Notes: generated by a model from the sequence alone, not told the origin. A stretch of 64,000 nt of DNA from UBA4742 sp963785815 (GCA_963785815.1 CAWAWN010000003.1:1-64000), one strand, 5' to 3'; shown: positions 15,881 through 25,573, numbered from the stretch's first letter. Program-made: numbers and translations.

Positions 15881-18800
15881 ATGTGCGGGATCATCGCCGT
15901 CGTCCGCCGTCCCTCCGAACGCCGACCCCCGACGGGGACCGAGATCAACCAGGCGCTGACCCGGGCCCAGCGCGATCTGGAGGGGTTGGCCGGCTCGCGG
16001 CCCGATCCCCGCCGGCTGGACGAGGTGTCGGCTGTCATCGCCGAGGCGGATCGGCTCCTGCGTGGCGCGCCCGGCCTGGTGGCCCTGGCCGGCGACCCCT
16101 CGCTCATGAGCGAGGTGACCCACCTGGTGCGGCTGCTCGACCACGACATCACCGACATCGAGGTTTCGCTCGACTCGCTCGAGGTGGACGCCTCGGTGCT
16201 CGACGGCGACGCCGACATCGAGGCCGTCAACGCCGCCCTGATCCACCTCAAGGACGCGGTGTGGGCCATCGAGCACGACCGGGTGCGCACCGCGGCCGAG
16301 GTGCGCCGACTGGCCGGAGCTGATTCGTCGCCCACCGCCCTGGTCACCTACCTGTCCATCCAGGAGGCGCTGTCGGCCATCGATCGCCTGGAGGTGCGGG
16401 GCCGGGACTCGGCCGGGTTGCACGTGCTGGTGCGCGGCCACCAGCTCGACCTGGGCTCGGGCGCGGTGGCCGCCGAGCTGGCCGCCCGCGGCGACGACCC
16501 GCTCTTCGCCGACGGGGCGGTGCAGGCGGCCGACGGCCAGCTCGGCTTCGTCTACAAGGCCGCGGCCGAGATCGGTGAGCTGGGGGACAACACCCGGGCC
16601 CTGCGCCGGGCCATCGCCGCCGACGAGCTGCTGCGCCGCGCCCTGCAGGCCCCCACGGCCCAGGCCACGGTGCTGGGTCACACCCGCTGGGCCAGCGTGG
16701 GGATCATCTCCCAGGCCAACGCCCATCCGCTCAACTCGATCGAGCTCGACGCCGAGGCCGCGGGGAGCGGGGCGGCGGCGCCGTACCTGACCGCCGTGCT
16801 CAACGGCGACGTCGACAACTTCGCAGACCTGAAGGCCACCGAGGGCCTGCGCATCCCGGTCGAGATCACCACCGACGCCAAGGTCATCCCCACGCTGACC
16901 TCGCGCCACCTGGTGGACGGCTGCGAGCTGGTGGAGGCGTTCCGGCGCTGCGTCGACGCCCTGGAGGGCTCGGTGGCCATCGGGGCCTGCTCGGCCACCC
17001 ATCCCGACGACCTGCTCCTGGCCCTGCGCGGCAGCGGCCAGGCCCTCTACGTGGGGCTGGCCGAGGACGCCTTCATCGTGGCGTCGGAGCCCTACGGCGT
17101 GGTGGAGACGGCCGACACCTACCTGCGCCTGGACGGCGAGACGCCGGCCGATCCCGACAACCCGACCACCCGGGGCCAGGTGGTGCGCCTGCGTGGGGCC
17201 CTGGCTGGCACCATCGAAGGCATCGAGCGCCTGGCCTACGACGGCACCCCCCTGCCGGTGGTCGCCTCCGAGCTGGCCACCGCCCAGATCACCACCCGGG
17301 ACATCGACCGGGGCGACGCCCCGCACTTCCTGCTCAAGGAGATCTCCGAGGCGCCGGTGTCGTTCCGCAAGACGCTGCGCGGCCGGGTGGTCGAGCGTGA
17401 CGGCCGCCTGCAGGTGGTGGTGGGTGACGACACCCTGCCCGACGGGCTGCGCCAGGACCTGCGGGCCGGGCGCATCCGGCGCGTCCTGGTCATCGGCCAG
17501 GGCACCGCCGCGGTGGCCGGCCAGAGCCTGGCCGCCGTGCTGCGGGCGGCGCTGGCCGACGACCGCATCGAGGCCCGGGCGCTGCTGGCCACCGAGCTGT
17601 CGGGCTTCGAGCTCGACGCTGACCTGTCCGACACGCTGGTGGTGGCCATCAGCCAGTCGGGCACCACCACCGACACCAACCGAACCGTCGACCTGGTGCG
17701 GGCCCGGGGCGGTCGGGTGGTGGCCGTGGTGAACCGGCGGGGCAGCGACCTGACCGACAAGGCCGACGGCGTCCTCTACACCTCTGACGGGCGCGACATC
17801 GAGATGAGCGTGGCTTCGACCAAGGCCTTCTACGCCCAGATCGCGGCCGGGTTCGTGCTCGGCCTGGCTCTGGCCGCCGAGGCCGGCCTCGACCCCGGCT
17901 ACCCGGCGCAGGACGTGCTCGGCGCCCTGCGCGACCTGCCCGCGCTGATGAGCCGCACCCTCGACCAGCGCCCGGCCATCGCCGAGGCCGCGGCCAGCCT
18001 GGCCCCCAGCCGGCGCTACTGGGCCGTGGTGGGCAACGGGTCGAACCGGATCGCGGCCAACGAGGTGCGCATCAAGGCGTCGGAGCTCTGCTACAAGTCC
18101 ATCGCCTGCGACGCCACCGAGGACAAGAAGCACATCGACCTGTCGTCCGAGCCCCTCATCGTGGTGTGCGCGGCCGGGTTGTCGGGCTCCACGGCCGACG
18201 ATGTGGCCAAGGAGATCGCCATCTACCGGGCTCACAAGGCGGCGCCGGTGGTCATCGCCACCGCGGGCGAGGAGCGGTTCTCGGCTGCCCTGCAGGCGGT
18301 GCGGGTGCCGGTCACCCATCCCGACCTGGCCTTCGTGCTGTCCGCCATGGCCGGGCACCTGTTCAGCTACGAGGCGGCGCTGGCCATCGACGCCCAGGCC
18401 CGACCGCTGCGCGAGGCACGGGCCGCCATCGAGTCGGCCGTGTCGGCCGCCGGTCTGTCCGGGCCGCTGGGGGACGGCGCCGACCTGCTCGACCGCCTCG
18501 GCGCCACCCTCGAGCCGGTGGCCACCCGCTACTTCGACGTGCTGCGCACCGGCGACTACGACGGGCACCTGGAGGCGAGCACGGCGGTGCGGCTGGGCTC
18601 TCAGCTGCGCTACGCCCTGGGCGTGCTGCCCCTGGAGGCCTACCAGGTGGAGCACGGCAAGGTGGGCACCCCCAGCGTGGTGGTCGAGGACCTGACCGCG
18701 TCGCTGACCAGGGCCATCGAGGAGCTCACCCGTCCCATCGATGCCATCAAGCACCAGGCCAAGACGGTCACGGTGGGCATCTCCCGTAGCGACGAGAGCC

Positions 18801-19375
18801 TGCTGCAGGTCCCCCTGGTGGCGGCTGTGCTGGCGGCCGGCGTGGCCCGCGACCAGCTCACCTACGGATCGCTGCGGGCCCTGGCCACCCTCGACCCGGC
18901 GGTGGCCGAGGTGTTGGGCTACACCCGCTACCGCATCGAGGGCCGGGTGGAGGACGAGCAGACGCCGGCCTCGGTGGTGGTCATCGACCGGGGCGGCATC
19001 TCCCGCGAGCTGGTCAGCCGCACCGACACCCAGCCCGAGCTGGTGGGCACCAAGCACCGGGTGGCCACCCAGCGGCTGGTCACCGTGGCCAAGGGTCGAC
19101 GCGACGGGCGCACGCTGGTGATCGTCCCCGAGGTCAAGGACAAGCAGGCCACCGGTCTGACCCTGTTGCACCTGCGGTTCCGCGATCGCCTCGAGCCGGG
19201 CACCATGCGAGCGGTGCTGTCTGGCTACCAGGGCCGCTTCTCCGCCCTCAAGGACGCGGTCACCGAGACCGAGCCCACCTTCCGCGAGGACCTGCTGGGC
19301 ACGCTGCCCGTCGTCGACCTGCTCACCGAGCCGGTCTACGTGCTGGCCGACCGGTGGCGGTCCGGGCACCGGTGA
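15881..19375 (+). CDS. glmS: Giant glutamine-fructose-6-phosphate aminotransferase-like protein
   Basis: A 1164-residue GlmS-like protein; ordinary GlmS is about 610. The catalytic Cys2 is present (MCGIIAVV). A mostly helical, acidic insertion of about 150 residues follows before the glutaminase motif RGRDSAG (about 173-179; usually RGYDSAG). GHTRWAS is at about 265 and a diverged NGDVDNF at about 307. The two SIS sugar-isomerase domains follow: LLKEISEAP near 484, ISQSGTTTDT near 591, MSVASTKAF near 645 and NGSNRIAANE near 718. About 300 further C-terminal residues (VLRTGDYDGHLEAS onward) match nothing I recognise. Position after glmM supports glucosamine-6-phosphate synthesis, with extra unknown domains. 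The ATG is chosen because Cys must follow it. Confidence 0.85.
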   Translation: MCGIIAVVRRPSERRPPTGTEINQALTRAQRDLEGLAGSRPDPRRLDEVSAVIAEADRLLRGAPGLVALAGDPSLMSEVTHLVRLLDHDITDIEVSLDSLEVDASVLDGDADIEAVNAALIHLKDAVWAIEHDRVRTAAEVRRLAGADSSPTALVTYLSIQEALSAIDRLEVRGRDSAGLHVLVRGHQLDLGSGAVAAELAARGDDPLFADGAVQAADGQLGFVYKAAAEIGELGDNTRALRRAIAADELLRRALQAPTAQATVLGHTRWASVGIISQANAHPLNSIELDAEAAGSGAAAPYLTAVLNGDVDNFADLKATEGLRIPVEITTDAKVIPTLTSRHLVDGCELVEAFRRCVDALEGSVAIGACSATHPDDLLLALRGSGQALYVGLAEDAFIVASEPYGVVETADTYLRLDGETPADPDNPTTRGQVVRLRGALAGTIEGIERLAYDGTPLPVVASELATAQITTRDIDRGDAPHFLLKEISEAPVSFRKTLRGRVVERDGRLQVVVGDDTLPDGLRQDLRAGRIRRVLVIGQGTAAVAGQSLAAVLRAALADDRIEARALLATELSGFELDADLSDTLVVAISQSGTTTDTNRTVDLVRARGGRVVAVVNRRGSDLTDKADGVLYTSDGRDIEMSVASTKAFYAQIAAGFVLGLALAAEAGLDPGYPAQDVLGALRDLPALMSRTLDQRPAIAEAAASLAPSRRYWAVVGNGSNRIAANEVRIKASELCYKSIACDATEDKKHIDLSSEPLIVVCAAGLSGSTADDVAKEIAIYRAHKAAPVVIATAGEERFSAALQAVRVPVTHPDLAFVLSAMAGHLFSYEAALAIDAQARPLREARAAIESAVSAAGLSGPLGDGADLLDRLGATLEPVATRYFDVLRTGDYDGHLEASTAVRLGSQLRYALGVLPLEAYQVEHGKVGTPSVVVEDLTASLTRAIEELTRPIDAIKHQAKTVTVGISRSDESLLQVPLVAAVLAAGVARDQLTYGSLRALATLDPAVAEVLGYTRYRIEGRVEDEQTPASVVVIDRGGISRELVSRTDTQPELVGTKHRVATQRLVTVAKGRRDGRTLVIVPEVKDKQATGLTLLHLRFRDRLEPGTMRAVLSGYQGRFSALKDAVTETEPTFREDLLGTLPVVDLLTEPVYVLADRWRSGHR

Positions 19376-19390
19376 CGACCGACCTGTGGT

Positions 19391-19472
19391 GTCCTCTGGT
19401 CGGCAAGCCTCCCGGCGGACGGCTTCGCCATGCGGGTGGCACCGCGCCCGCGGCTTCGCTCCGCTCCGCCGC
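19391..19472 (+). repeat. Dispersed palindromic repeat family A, copy 2
   Basis: CTCTGGTCGGCAAGCCTCCC, then GGCTTCGCCATGCGGGTGGC and a GGCTTCGCTCCGCTCCGCCGC tail. It fills the glmS-acpS gap and ends exactly at the predicted acpS GTG, so it may carry that gene's upstream signals or separate it from glmS. Confidence 0.75.
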
Positions 19473-19886
19473 GTGACACCGCTGACCGGACCGGTGCCGG
19501 CGAACCTGGTTGGGGTTGGTGTCGACCTGGTCGACCTGGACCGCTTCCGGATCGTGCTGGACCGCACGCCGACCATCGTGGCCCGGCTCTTCACCGACGG
19601 CGAGCAGGCCTACGCCCGGGCCCGACGGGACCCCACCGAGCGCTTCGGGGCCCGGTTCGCAGCCAAGGAGGCCGCCATGAAGGCCATGGGGGTGGGGTTG
19701 GGCGATGTCCGCTTCCGCGACCTCGAGGTGGCGCGCCTCGACTCCGGTGCCCCGCGGTTGGTGCTCCACGGCTCCGCCGCCGAGCTGGGCCGGGCGCGGG
19801 GCATCACCGACTGGCGCCTGACGCTGACCCACACCGACCACCTGGCCCAGGCCATCGTGGTGGCGCTCGGGCAGGCGGCGGGATGA
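19473..19886 (+). CDS. acpS: Holo-[acyl-carrier-protein] synthase
   Basis: Transfers 4'-phosphopantetheine from CoA to acyl carrier protein. The 137-residue protein has the two magnesium/CoA motifs: GVGVDLVDLDRFR near the N-terminus, and FAAKEAAMKAMGVG with its catalytic Glu. The start is uncertain: GTG 19473 lies directly at the end of the repeat, and GTG 19494 would shorten the protein by seven residues. The longer open frame from 19386 simply translates the repeat. nnr follows 7 bases later. Confidence 0.9.
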   Translation: MTPLTGPVPANLVGVGVDLVDLDRFRIVLDRTPTIVARLFTDGEQAYARARRDPTERFGARFAAKEAAMKAMGVGLGDVRFRDLEVARLDSGAPRLVLHGSAAELGRARGITDWRLTLTHTDHLAQAIVVALGQAAG

Positions 19887-19893
19887 CCGGGCG

Positions 19894-21279
19894 ATGATCC
19901 CGGTCCTGACCCCCGAGGAGATGGGAGCGGTGGATCGGGCCGCGCCCGAGCCCGTCGAGGTGCTCATCGGGCGGGCCGGGGCGGCCGTGGCGCGGGCCGC
20001 GGTGGCGCTGCTGGGCGGCACCTACGGTCGTCGGGTGGTGGTGGTGGCGGGCAAGGGCAACAACGGCAACGACGGCCGGGAGGCGGCGCGGCGCCTGCGC
20101 CGACGAGGGGTGCGGGTCGAGGTGGTGGACGCCGGATCGACCGACCCGCTCCCGCCGTGCCACCTGGTGGTGGACGGGGCCTACGGCACCGGCTTCCGGG
20201 GCAGCTACGCCTGGCCGGCGGTCCGCTCGGCCGACCCGCGGGCGGTGCGGGTGCCGGTGCTGGCCATCGACATCCCCAGCGGGGTCGACGGGCTCACCGG
20301 CGCGGTCGCCGCCGGGGTCGGCCGAGCCGATGCCACCGTGACCTTCGCCGCCCTCAAGCCGGGCCTGCTGTTCGAGCAGGGCGCCAGCCGGGCCGGCGAC
20401 GTGGTGGTGGCCGACATCGGCCTGGACGTGTCCGGCGCCCGGGTGGACCTGGTGGAGGCCGAGGACGTGGCGGACTGGTGGCCGACCCGCGCCGCCACCA
20501 GCCACAAGTGGCAGTCGGCGGTGTGGGTGGTGGCCGGCGCCTCGGGCATGGGTGGGGCGGCGGCCCTGGCCGCGGGCGGCGCGCAGCGGGGCGGGGCCGG
20601 CTACGTCCGCCTGTCGAGCCCCGGCGACCTCGCGGGGGTCGATGTCCCCGTCGAGGTGGTGCGCCACGACCTCGACGCCGACGACTGGGCCGCCGGCGTG
20701 CAGCCCGACGTGGCCCGGTTCGGTGCCATGGTCGTGGGCAACGGGCTGGGCACCGACGACGACACGCGCGACCAGATCCGCCGCCTGCTGGCCGTGCTCC
20801 TCCAGGCCGGGGTGCCCACCGTGGTCGACGCCGACGGCCTGACCGCGCTGGGCTCGGATCCCGCCGGGCTGATCGGCCCCCGGACGGTGCTCACCCCTCA
20901 CGACGGCGAGTTCGCCCGGATCGACGGCAGCCCGCCGGGACCTGATCGGTTGGACGCCGCCCGTCGCCTGGCCGAGCGCCTCGGCTGCGTGGTGCTGCTC
21001 AAGGGCGGGCCCACGGTGGTGGCCGGCCCGGACGGTGAGGCCCTGGTCGTGGCCTCGGGCGACGCCCGGCTGGCGTCGGCCGGCACCGGCGACGTCCTGG
21101 CCGGGATCATCGGGGCCCTGGGCGCCCGAGGCCTCGACCCGGTCCAGGCCGCCGCCGCCGGAGCGTTCCTGCACGGCTCGGCCGCCGCTCTAGGCTGGCC
21201 GGACGGGTTCGTGGCCCGGGACCTGATCGACCACCTGCCCCAGGCGATCGACGCGATCGTCCGCCGTCGGATGGGTTGA
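19894..21279 (+). CDS. nnr: Bifunctional NAD(P)H-hydrate epimerase/dehydratase
   Basis: Repairs hydrated NAD(P)H. The N-terminal YjeF-type epimerase domain (about residues 1-205) carries VVVAGKGNNGNDGREAARRL, DGAYGTGFRG and AIDIPSGVDGLTG. The C-terminal ribokinase-like dehydratase (about 215-461) carries VVGNGLGTDDDTR, DADGLTAL, LTPHDGEFARI, VVLLKGGPTVV and ASAGTGDVLAGIIGALGARG with the catalytic Asp. The fused form is usual in bacteria. It sits between acpS and a CBS protein, an order seen in many Actinobacteria. Confidence 0.95.
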   Translation: MIPVLTPEEMGAVDRAAPEPVEVLIGRAGAAVARAAVALLGGTYGRRVVVVAGKGNNGNDGREAARRLRRRGVRVEVVDAGSTDPLPPCHLVVDGAYGTGFRGSYAWPAVRSADPRAVRVPVLAIDIPSGVDGLTGAVAAGVGRADATVTFAALKPGLLFEQGASRAGDVVVADIGLDVSGARVDLVEAEDVADWWPTRAATSHKWQSAVWVVAGASGMGGAAALAAGGAQRGGAGYVRLSSPGDLAGVDVPVEVVRHDLDADDWAAGVQPDVARFGAMVVGNGLGTDDDTRDQIRRLLAVLLQAGVPTVVDADGLTALGSDPAGLIGPRTVLTPHDGEFARIDGSPPGPDRLDAARRLAERLGCVVLLKGGPTVVAGPDGEALVVASGDARLASAGTGDVLAGIIGALGARGLDPVQAAAAGAFLHGSAAALGWPDGFVARDLIDHLPQAIDAIVRRRMG

Positions 21280-21324
21280 GCGCCCGCCCCGCCAACCCGC
21301 CGATCCGTCCCACCAGGAGAACCG

Positions 21325-21837
21325 ATGGCGCTTCGCGACCTGCCCGTGCACGACGTCATGACCAGCGACGTGGTGGCCTTCCGGCCGGACCAGAACGTGA
21401 CCGAGGCCATGCAGCAGCTGGTGGCACGGGGGGTCGACGCCGGCCCGGTGGTCGACGGCGGCGCCGTGGTGGGCATGTTGTCGACGGGGGACCTGATCGT
21501 CGAGGAGGCCCGGGTCCACTTCCCCACGGTGGTCAACTTCCTGGGCGTGAACGTGACGTGGCCGTTGAAGCACGACGACGTCGACGAGTCGATGTCCAAG
21601 GCGTTGGGGGCGTCGGTGGGCGAGGTGATGACCCCCGCCCCGCTGACCGTGCGCGACGACGCCAGCGTGGAGGACGCGGCCACGATCATGCACGACGGCA
21701 ACGTGTCGCGGCTGCCGGTCCTGGACGGGTCCGGCCTGCTGGTGGGCATCGTCAGCCGGGGCGACATCGTAAAGGCCATCGTCATGGGAACGGGGGAACC
21801 CGACGCGCCCGGCGGCGAGCAGAGCGCGCCGAGTTGA
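21325..21837 (+). CDS. Tandem CBS-domain protein
   Basis: A 170-residue protein made of two CBS motifs: VHDVMTSDVVAFRPDQNVTE near residues 6-25 and VGEVMTPAPLTVRDDASVED near 99-118, each followed by a sequence of the VLDGSGLLVGIVSRGDIV kind. CBS pairs bind adenine nucleotides such as AMP, ATP or SAM and act as energy or ligand sensors. No catalytic domain is attached, so it probably regulates a partner. GGAGAA lies upstream of the ATG. Confidence 0.9.
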   Translation: MALRDLPVHDVMTSDVVAFRPDQNVTEAMQQLVARGVDAGPVVDGGAVVGMLSTGDLIVEEARVHFPTVVNFLGVNVTWPLKHDDVDESMSKALGASVGEVMTPAPLTVRDDASVEDAATIMHDGNVSRLPVLDGSGLLVGIVSRGDIVKAIVMGTGEPDAPGGEQSAPS

Positions 21838-21900
21838 GCGACCGACTCGTGCGCGCTGGACACGCGGCGCGCGGACGCCTGAGCCCGGGCACCTGAGCTG

Positions 21901-23118
21901 ATGCGCGCCACGCGAGCCGACGTGGACCTCGACGCGGTGGCCCACAACGTGCGCGCCCTGCGCGACCTGGTGGCCCCCGCCCAGCTGTGCGCGGTGGTCA
22001 AGGCGGACGGGTACGGGCACGGCGCGGTGGCGGTGAGCGATGTCGCCCTGGCCTCCGGCGCCTCCTGGCTGGGGGTGGCGCTGGTCGAGGAGGGAGCGGT
22101 GCTGCGCCGCAGCGGGGTCGAGGCGCCCATCCTGCTGCTCTCCCAACCCCGGGCCGCCGATGTCGACGCCGCCGTGCGCCTGGACCTGCGCCTCACCGCC
22201 GACACCCACGCCGGCGTGGCCGCCATGGCCGCGGCGGCGGCCCGCCACCATCGGGTGGGCCGCCTGCACCTGAAGGTCAACACCGGCATGAACCGGATGG
22301 GGGCGGCTCCGGCCGACGTGGTGGAGCTGGCCGCGGCCATCGCGGCCCAGCCCACGCTCCAGCTGGAGGCGCTGTGGACCCACTGCGCGGTGGCCGACGA
22401 ACCGGGCAACCCGTTCACCGACGTGCAGCTCGACCGGTTCGAGGAGGTCTGGGCCGAGCTCGAGCGCCGTGGCCTGGCCCCGGCCATGCGCCACGCGGCC
22501 AACACCGCGGCCGGCATCGACCACCCCCGGAGCCGCTACCACTTGGTCCGCGCCGGCATCGGCATCTACGGGCTCGCTCCGTCCCCCGCGCTGGAGGGTC
22601 GGCTGGACCTGGTGCCGTCCATGACCCTGCGGGCCGAGGTGGCCATGGTCAAGCGGGTGGCGGGCGGCGAGAGCATCTCCTATGGCCAGGCCCACACCTT
22701 CACCCGGTCCACCAACGTGGCCACCGTGCCCATCGGCTACGCCGACGGCGTGGTGCGCCGGCTGTCTTCCACCGGCGGCCAGGTGCTCATCGGCGGCCGG
22801 CGCCGCGACATCGTGGGCGCCATCACCATGGACCAGCTCATGGTCGACTGCGGGGACGACCCCGTGGCCGTGGGCGACGAGGTGGTGCTCATCGGCCGCC
22901 AGGGTGACCAGTCGTTGAGCGCCCAGGAGTGGGCTGACCGCCTCGACACCATCGGCTACGAGATCGTGTGCGGGATCGGTCCCCGGGTGCCCCGCCACTA
23001 CCGCCGGGCCAGCCCGGCCGCCGGGTCCGGCTCCGCGGCGGGAGGCTCGGCGGGCGTCGTGGCCGACGGGACGCCACCTCGCCCCCAGCCCGATCCGGCG
23101 GCCGGAGCCATCGGATGA
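21901..23118 (+). CDS. alr: Alanine racemase
   Basis: Makes D-alanine for peptidoglycan using PLP. The 405-residue protein has the PLP lysine in AVVKADGYGHGAVAV near residue 38. The (beta/alpha)8 barrel includes VNTGMNRMGAAP, and the second catalytic base lies in ESISYGQAHTF, with the Tyr that acts from the other face. IGYADGVVRRLSS and GAITMDQLMVDCG complete the family pattern. A low-complexity Gly/Ala/Pro tail of about 35 residues follows the normal end. The ATG is the first good start after the CBS gene. Confidence 0.95.
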   Translation: MRATRADVDLDAVAHNVRALRDLVAPAQLCAVVKADGYGHGAVAVSDVALASGASWLGVALVEEGAVLRRSGVEAPILLLSQPRAADVDAAVRLDLRLTADTHAGVAAMAAAAARHHRVGRLHLKVNTGMNRMGAAPADVVELAAAIAAQPTLQLEALWTHCAVADEPGNPFTDVQLDRFEEVWAELERRGLAPAMRHAANTAAGIDHPRSRYHLVRAGIGIYGLAPSPALEGRLDLVPSMTLRAEVAMVKRVAGGESISYGQAHTFTRSTNVATVPIGYADGVVRRLSSTGGQVLIGGRRRDIVGAITMDQLMVDCGDDPVAVGDEVVLIGRQGDQSLSAQEWADRLDTIGYEIVCGIGPRVPRHYRRASPAAGSGSAAGGSAGVVADGTPPRPQPDPAAGAIG

Positions 23119-23136
23119 CGGCAGTAGCATCCCGGG

Positions 23137-23709
23137 GTGGGCAACCCGCTCGAACAGCTCGCCGTCGAGGCCAGCACCTGCACCCGTTGCGCCCTGGCCG
23201 CGGGCCGCACCCAGGTGGTGTTCGGCGTGGGCGACCCGGCGGCCGACCTGATGTTCGTGGGCGAGGGGCCGGGCGCCGAGGAGGACCGCCAGGGCCTGCC
23301 CTTCGTGGGACGTTCGGGCCAGCTGCTCGACCGGATCATGCTCGAGGAGATGGGCCTGACCCGCGATCGGGTCTACATCGCCAACGTGGTCAAGTGCCGC
23401 CCGCCGGACAACCGTGATCCCCTGCCACCCGAGATCGAGGCGTGCCGGCCCTACCTGCACCGCCAGATCGAGCTCATCGACCCCAAGGTGGTGGTGACGC
23501 TGGGCAAGTTCGCGGGCCAGCTGCTGCTCGACTCCACCGTGCCCATCACCAAGCTGCGCGGCCAGCAGTACCCGTTCGGTCGGGCCGTGCTCATCCCCAC
23601 CCTGCACCCGGCCTACGCCCTGCGCGGCGGGGCCGAGCCGCTGGCCCACATGCGGGCCGACTTCGTGCGGGCCAAGCTGGCCCTGAGCGGCGCGAGGCCC
23701 GAGGCGTGA
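23137..23709 (+). CDS. Uracil-DNA glycosylase, family 4 (Fe-S)
   Basis: Removes uracil from DNA. The 190-residue protein has the N-terminal Fe-S cysteines (CTRC at about 14-17), the glycosylase motif GEGPGAEEDRQGLPFVG, VVKCRPPDNRDPLPPEIEAC with the remaining cluster cysteines, and the C-terminal TLHPAYAL motif. These define the 4Fe-4S family 4 enzymes. GTG 23137 follows a TAGCAT hexamer with a 6-base gap, suggesting leaderless transcription. The tsaE start overlaps its stop. Confidence 0.93.
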   Translation: MGNPLEQLAVEASTCTRCALAAGRTQVVFGVGDPAADLMFVGEGPGAEEDRQGLPFVGRSGQLLDRIMLEEMGLTRDRVYIANVVKCRPPDNRDPLPPEIEACRPYLHRQIELIDPKVVVTLGKFAGQLLLDSTVPITKLRGQQYPFGRAVLIPTLHPAYALRGGAEPLAHMRADFVRAKLALSGARPEA

Positions 23710-24194
23710 CCTTGCTGGCCCGCTCGCGCTCCGCGTCCGACACCCAGGCCCTGGCCGCGGCCCTGGCCGAGCTGGTGCGCCCCGGGGACGTCATCCTGCT
23801 GGCCGGCGAGCTGGGCGCGGGCAAGACCGCCTTCACCCAGGGGCTGGGCCGGGCGCTGGGCGTGGCCGAGCCCATCACCAGCCCGACCTTCACCCTGGCC
23901 AGCCACTACGAGGGTCGCCTGGAGCTGAACCACCTGGACGTCTACCGCCTCGAGCAGCTGGCCGAGGTGCTCGACGTCGGCCTGCCCGAGATGCTCGACG
24001 ACGGTGGGGTCACGGTGGTCGAGTGGGGGGACGCCATCGTCAACGCCCTGCCCGCCGACTACCTGGTCATCCGCATGACCTACGGCGACGGGCTCGACGA
24101 CCGCAGCCTCGAGCTCGACCTCGTCGGCCCCCGGTGGTCGGCGCGCCGTCGCGCCCTGTCGCTGGCCCTCGCCGCCTGGCTGGTGCCGAGCTGA
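23706..24194 (+). CDS. tsaE: tRNA t6A modification ATPase TsaE
   Basis: TsaE is the ATPase that drives turnover of the TsaB-TsaD complex making t6A37 in ANN-decoding tRNAs. The 162-residue protein has the Walker A LLAGELGAGKTAFTQGL at about residues 30-46, the switch-like SPTFTLASHYEG, HLDVYRL and VVEWGD. A GTG start overlaps the UDG stop (GTGA). It heads the run tsaE-tsaB-rimI-tsaD. Confidence 0.94.
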   Translation: MTLLARSRSASDTQALAAALAELVRPGDVILLAGELGAGKTAFTQGLGRALGVAEPITSPTFTLASHYEGRLELNHLDVYRLEQLAEVLDVGLPEMLDDGGVTVVEWGDAIVNALPADYLVIRMTYGDGLDDRSLELDLVGPRWSARRRALSLALAAWLVPS

Positions 24195-24210
24195 TGGCGG
24201 AGCACCTCCG

Positions 24211-24909
24211 ATGCTGATCCTGGGGATCGACACGGCCACGGTCCAGGTGAGCTGCGCGGTGGGGGGCCACGAGGGCGTGCTGGCCTCGACGCTGTCGGCG
24301 CGGGGGAAGCGCCACGCCGAGACGCTCACCCCCGCCGTCCAGTTCTCCTGCCAGCAGGCGCGCATCGCCCTCACCGAGATCAGCGTGGTGGCCGTCGACC
24401 TGGGGCCTGGCCTGTACACCGGTTTGCGGGTGGGGGTGGCCTCGGCCAAGGCCATGGCCCACGCCCTGCGGGTGCCCATGATCGGCGTGCCCAGCCTCGA
24501 CCTGGTGGCCTTCCCGGTGCGGTTCACCTCCAAGCTGATCGTGGCCGCCCTCGACGCCCGGCGCGGCGAGCTCTTCTACGCCTTCTACCGGCAGGTGCCC
24601 GGAGGCGTTCAGCGGCTGGGCGAGCACCGGGTGGGCACCGCCGACGACCTGGCCAGCGAGCTGCTGGCGTCGGGCGAGGAGTGCCTGCTGGTGGGCGACG
24701 GCGCCATCCGCTACCGCGAGGTGTTCGACGGGCTCAACAAGGTCGACATCGTGGGCGAGGAGCTGGCCTACCCGTCGGCCTCGTCGCTGGTCATGCTGGC
24801 CCACGCCCAGGCCCTGCGCGAGCAGTGGGTGAAGCCGTGGGAGCTGACGCCGCTCTACCTGCGCAAACCCGACGCCGAGATCAACTGGTCCACCCGGGAG
24901 GGCGGATGA
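24211..24909 (+). CDS. tsaB: tRNA t6A modification protein TsaB
   Basis: A 232-residue ASKHA-fold scaffold that pairs with TsaD. Motifs are ILGIDTATVQVSCAVGG at the start, AVDLGPGLYTGLRVGVASAKA, and the region ALDARRGELFYAFYR. A GGAG lies about 8 bases before the ATG. Its end overlaps rimI by four bases (ATGA). Confidence 0.94.
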   Translation: MLILGIDTATVQVSCAVGGHEGVLASTLSARGKRHAETLTPAVQFSCQQARIALTEISVVAVDLGPGLYTGLRVGVASAKAMAHALRVPMIGVPSLDLVAFPVRFTSKLIVAALDARRGELFYAFYRQVPGGVQRLGEHRVGTADDLASELLASGEECLLVGDGAIRYREVFDGLNKVDIVGEELAYPSASSLVMLAHAQALREQWVKPWELTPLYLRKPDAEINWSTREGG

Positions 24910-25573
24910 GCGGCCCGGCCGGCGACGCCCGGTCGCTCGGCGTCATCGGATCGGGCGGGGCCGCCGGGTCGTCACCCGCCGACGGGGCGACCCCCCAGGT
25001 GGTGATCACCCCGATGCGGCGCCGCCACCTGCGCGGCGTGCTGCGCATCGAGAACCAGACCCAGGCCCGGGGCTGGTCCCTCGGGCTCTTCCTGGGCGAG
25101 CTGGCCCGACCCGACGACCGCTGCTACCTGGTGGCCAAGGTGGGCTCGCAGGTGGTGGGCTACGGGGGGATGCTCTTCATCGGCACCGACGGCCACGTGA
25201 CCACGCTGTCGGTCGACCCGGCGTGGCGTCGCCTCGGCATCGCCACCCGCCTGCTGGCCGCCCTGTGCCGAGCCGGCATCGCCGCCGGCCTGGGGGCCCT
25301 CACCCTGGAGGTCCGGGCCCACAACCCGGAGGCGCAGGCCCTGTACCGGTCCTTCGGGTTCGGCCCGGCCGGGGTGCGGCGCAACTACTACGCCGAGACC
25401 GGTGAGGATGCCCTGGTGATGTGGGTGCACGACGTCGGCGGCGACGACTACGCCCGCCGGCTCGACCGGCTCGAGGCGGGGGTGGCGTGCCGGGCGCGCG
25501 TCCAGGGCCTCGACCCCAGCCTCAGCGACGCCCGGAGCGGTCCGCCCGCCGCGGGCCGCCGGGAGGCGACGCC

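Noticed and set aside
19386..19472. N-terminal extension of AcpS from an upstream start
   Set aside because: The extra residues are translated from a dispersed repeat, and AcpS proteins start near the GVDLV motif.
15677..19594. Open frame of 1305 codons on the minus strand
   Set aside because: It is antisense to the glmS-like gene; its His/Gly/Gln/Arg-rich translation is typical of a high-GC shadow frame.
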